From positions 1 to 30,625 of the IMG/VR virus record IMGVR_UViG_3300031027_000037: a DNA stretch of 30,625 nt; one strand, written 5' to 3'. Origin of the DNA: a virus. Position 1 is the stretch's first letter. Each line of letters begins with the position of its first letter. The translations under genes were made by a program, and so were the position numbers. The notes beneath the pieces were generated by a model, which had not been told where the DNA came from, made no database searches, and saw nothing but the letters and a program-made list of their open reading frames with translations. Shown in pieces: positions 30,331-30,625 of this stretch.

Positions 30331-30625
30331 TTAAGACATGAAAATTTTAAGGAATATTTCTTTCTGAGCAGTCTCTTCAGCAGACCTAGCAGCAGATTCA
30401 GCGCCATACCTAGCAGACCAATTAACAGACTCAGCAGCAGACCTAGCAGACCAAGCAGCAGACTCAGCAGCAAACCTAGCAGCCTCAGTAGCACACCTAG
30501 CAGACCAAGCAGCACACCTAGCAGACCCAGCAGCAGACTCAGCAGCCTGAGCAGCACACCTAGCAGACCAAGCAGCAGACTCAGCAGCATACCTAGCAGA
30601 CCTAGCAGCAGACCTAGCAGCAGAC
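30331..30625 (-). CDS. Ala-rich repeat protein, C-terminal part (cut by window edge)
   Basis: The frame is open from the right edge to TAA at 30331-30333, giving 97 residues. It reads as short Ala/Ser repeats with an aromatic or charged change at set places (AARSAARSARYAAESAAW and similar), ending EETAQKEIFLKIFMS. Such SAAESAAWSA repeats occur in many phage and bacterial proteins of unknown role and fit a long helix. Because of the repeats, another - strand frame (Leu/Gly repeats, to 30327) is also open; I prefer this one because of its charged, ordinary C-terminus. Confidence 0.6.
   Translation of the reverse strand, partial: SAARSAARSARYAAESAAWSARCAAQAAESAAGSARCAAWSARCATEAARFAAESAAWSARSAAESVNWSARYGAESAARSAEETAQKEIFLKIFMS
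30370..30625. repeat. Imperfect tandem repeats in the Ala-rich gene
   Basis: About 250 bases made of short imperfect units of the form AGCAGACCTAGCAG / AGCAGACTCAGCAGC. They code the Ala-rich repeats on the - strand. Unit length varies in multiples of 3, so the coding frame is kept. This is not a CRISPR array: there are no unique spacers. Confidence 0.75.

Noticed and set aside
30327-30590. 87-aa Leu/Gly repeat frame as a membrane protein
   Set aside because: Produced by the same repeats read in another frame; the Ala-rich frame has a more ordinary C-terminus. Not fully excluded.
30370-30625. CRISPR-like array
   Set aside because: Units are imperfect and directly joined; no spacers.

Overview
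The window is part of the genome of a tailed phage with short-tailed (podovirus-like), T7-type core genes. Evidence for this is a T7-type DNA polymerase, a gp4-like primase-helicase, a gp2.5-like SSB, a gp3-like endonuclease I, a gp13-like GNAT-fold protein and a very large internal virion protein. No phage RNA polymerase gene is present here, and the two clear promoters are of bacterial sigma-70 type, so host RNA polymerase probably transcribes at least this part. An exported protein with a GPCxSACT motif resembles a protein type I associate with Alphaproteobacteria, so an alphaproteobacterial host is my inference. The sequence is AT-leaning, except for one clearly GC-rich gene at 29.8-30.3 kb.

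Layout. Positions 1-8820 (+ strand) hold the end of the virion and lysis block: a tail/virion protein cut by the window edge, a gp13-like protein, three internal virion proteins (186, 444 and 1540 aa), then holin, endolysin, an exported protein and a Pro-rich protein. A bidirectional hairpin terminator at 8.83-8.86 kb separates this from everything to the right, which is read leftward (- strand).

Read in the direction of transcription, the - strand holds: an Ala-rich repeat protein cut by the right edge; a GC-rich gene; a small block ending in a promoter at 29.28 kb; and then an amide-bond chemistry operon (28.3-23.1 kb) of an unknown 293-aa protein, a class I amidotransferase/gamma-glutamyl hydrolase-like enzyme, a class II amidotransferase, a phiEco32-like COOH-NH2 ligase, an unknown 217-aa protein, an Amidoligase_2-type ligase, an ATP-grasp ligase and a 129-aa unknown. 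After this come small genes, ThyX, a HAD phosphatase, a metallophosphoesterase, primase-helicase and DNA polymerase.

The polymerase gene is interrupted in motif B by a group I intron that carries an endonuclease VII-like HNH gene. I could place both splice sites exactly. Immediately after the polymerase stop codon lie a second promoter with an operator-like palindrome, a structured RNA leader and a tRNA-like gene. These precede SSB, a Cas4/RecB-like exonuclease, endonuclease I, a second 3'-5' exonuclease, nucleotide-metabolism genes and an adenosylcobalamin-dependent (class II) ribonucleotide reductase.

Genes are packed with ATGA, TAATG, TGATG and TTGA stop/start overlaps, and TTG starts are common. 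In three places (primase, an RMF-like mini-protein, a DUF6899-like protein) the conserved N-terminus has no ATG, GTG or TTG where expected, and an ATA or ATT codon sits at that place. The most interesting system is the amidoligase/amidotransferase operon. Families of this kind have been predicted to make peptide-like tags or modified metabolites, but the substrate of this set is unknown and two of its proteins are unassigned.
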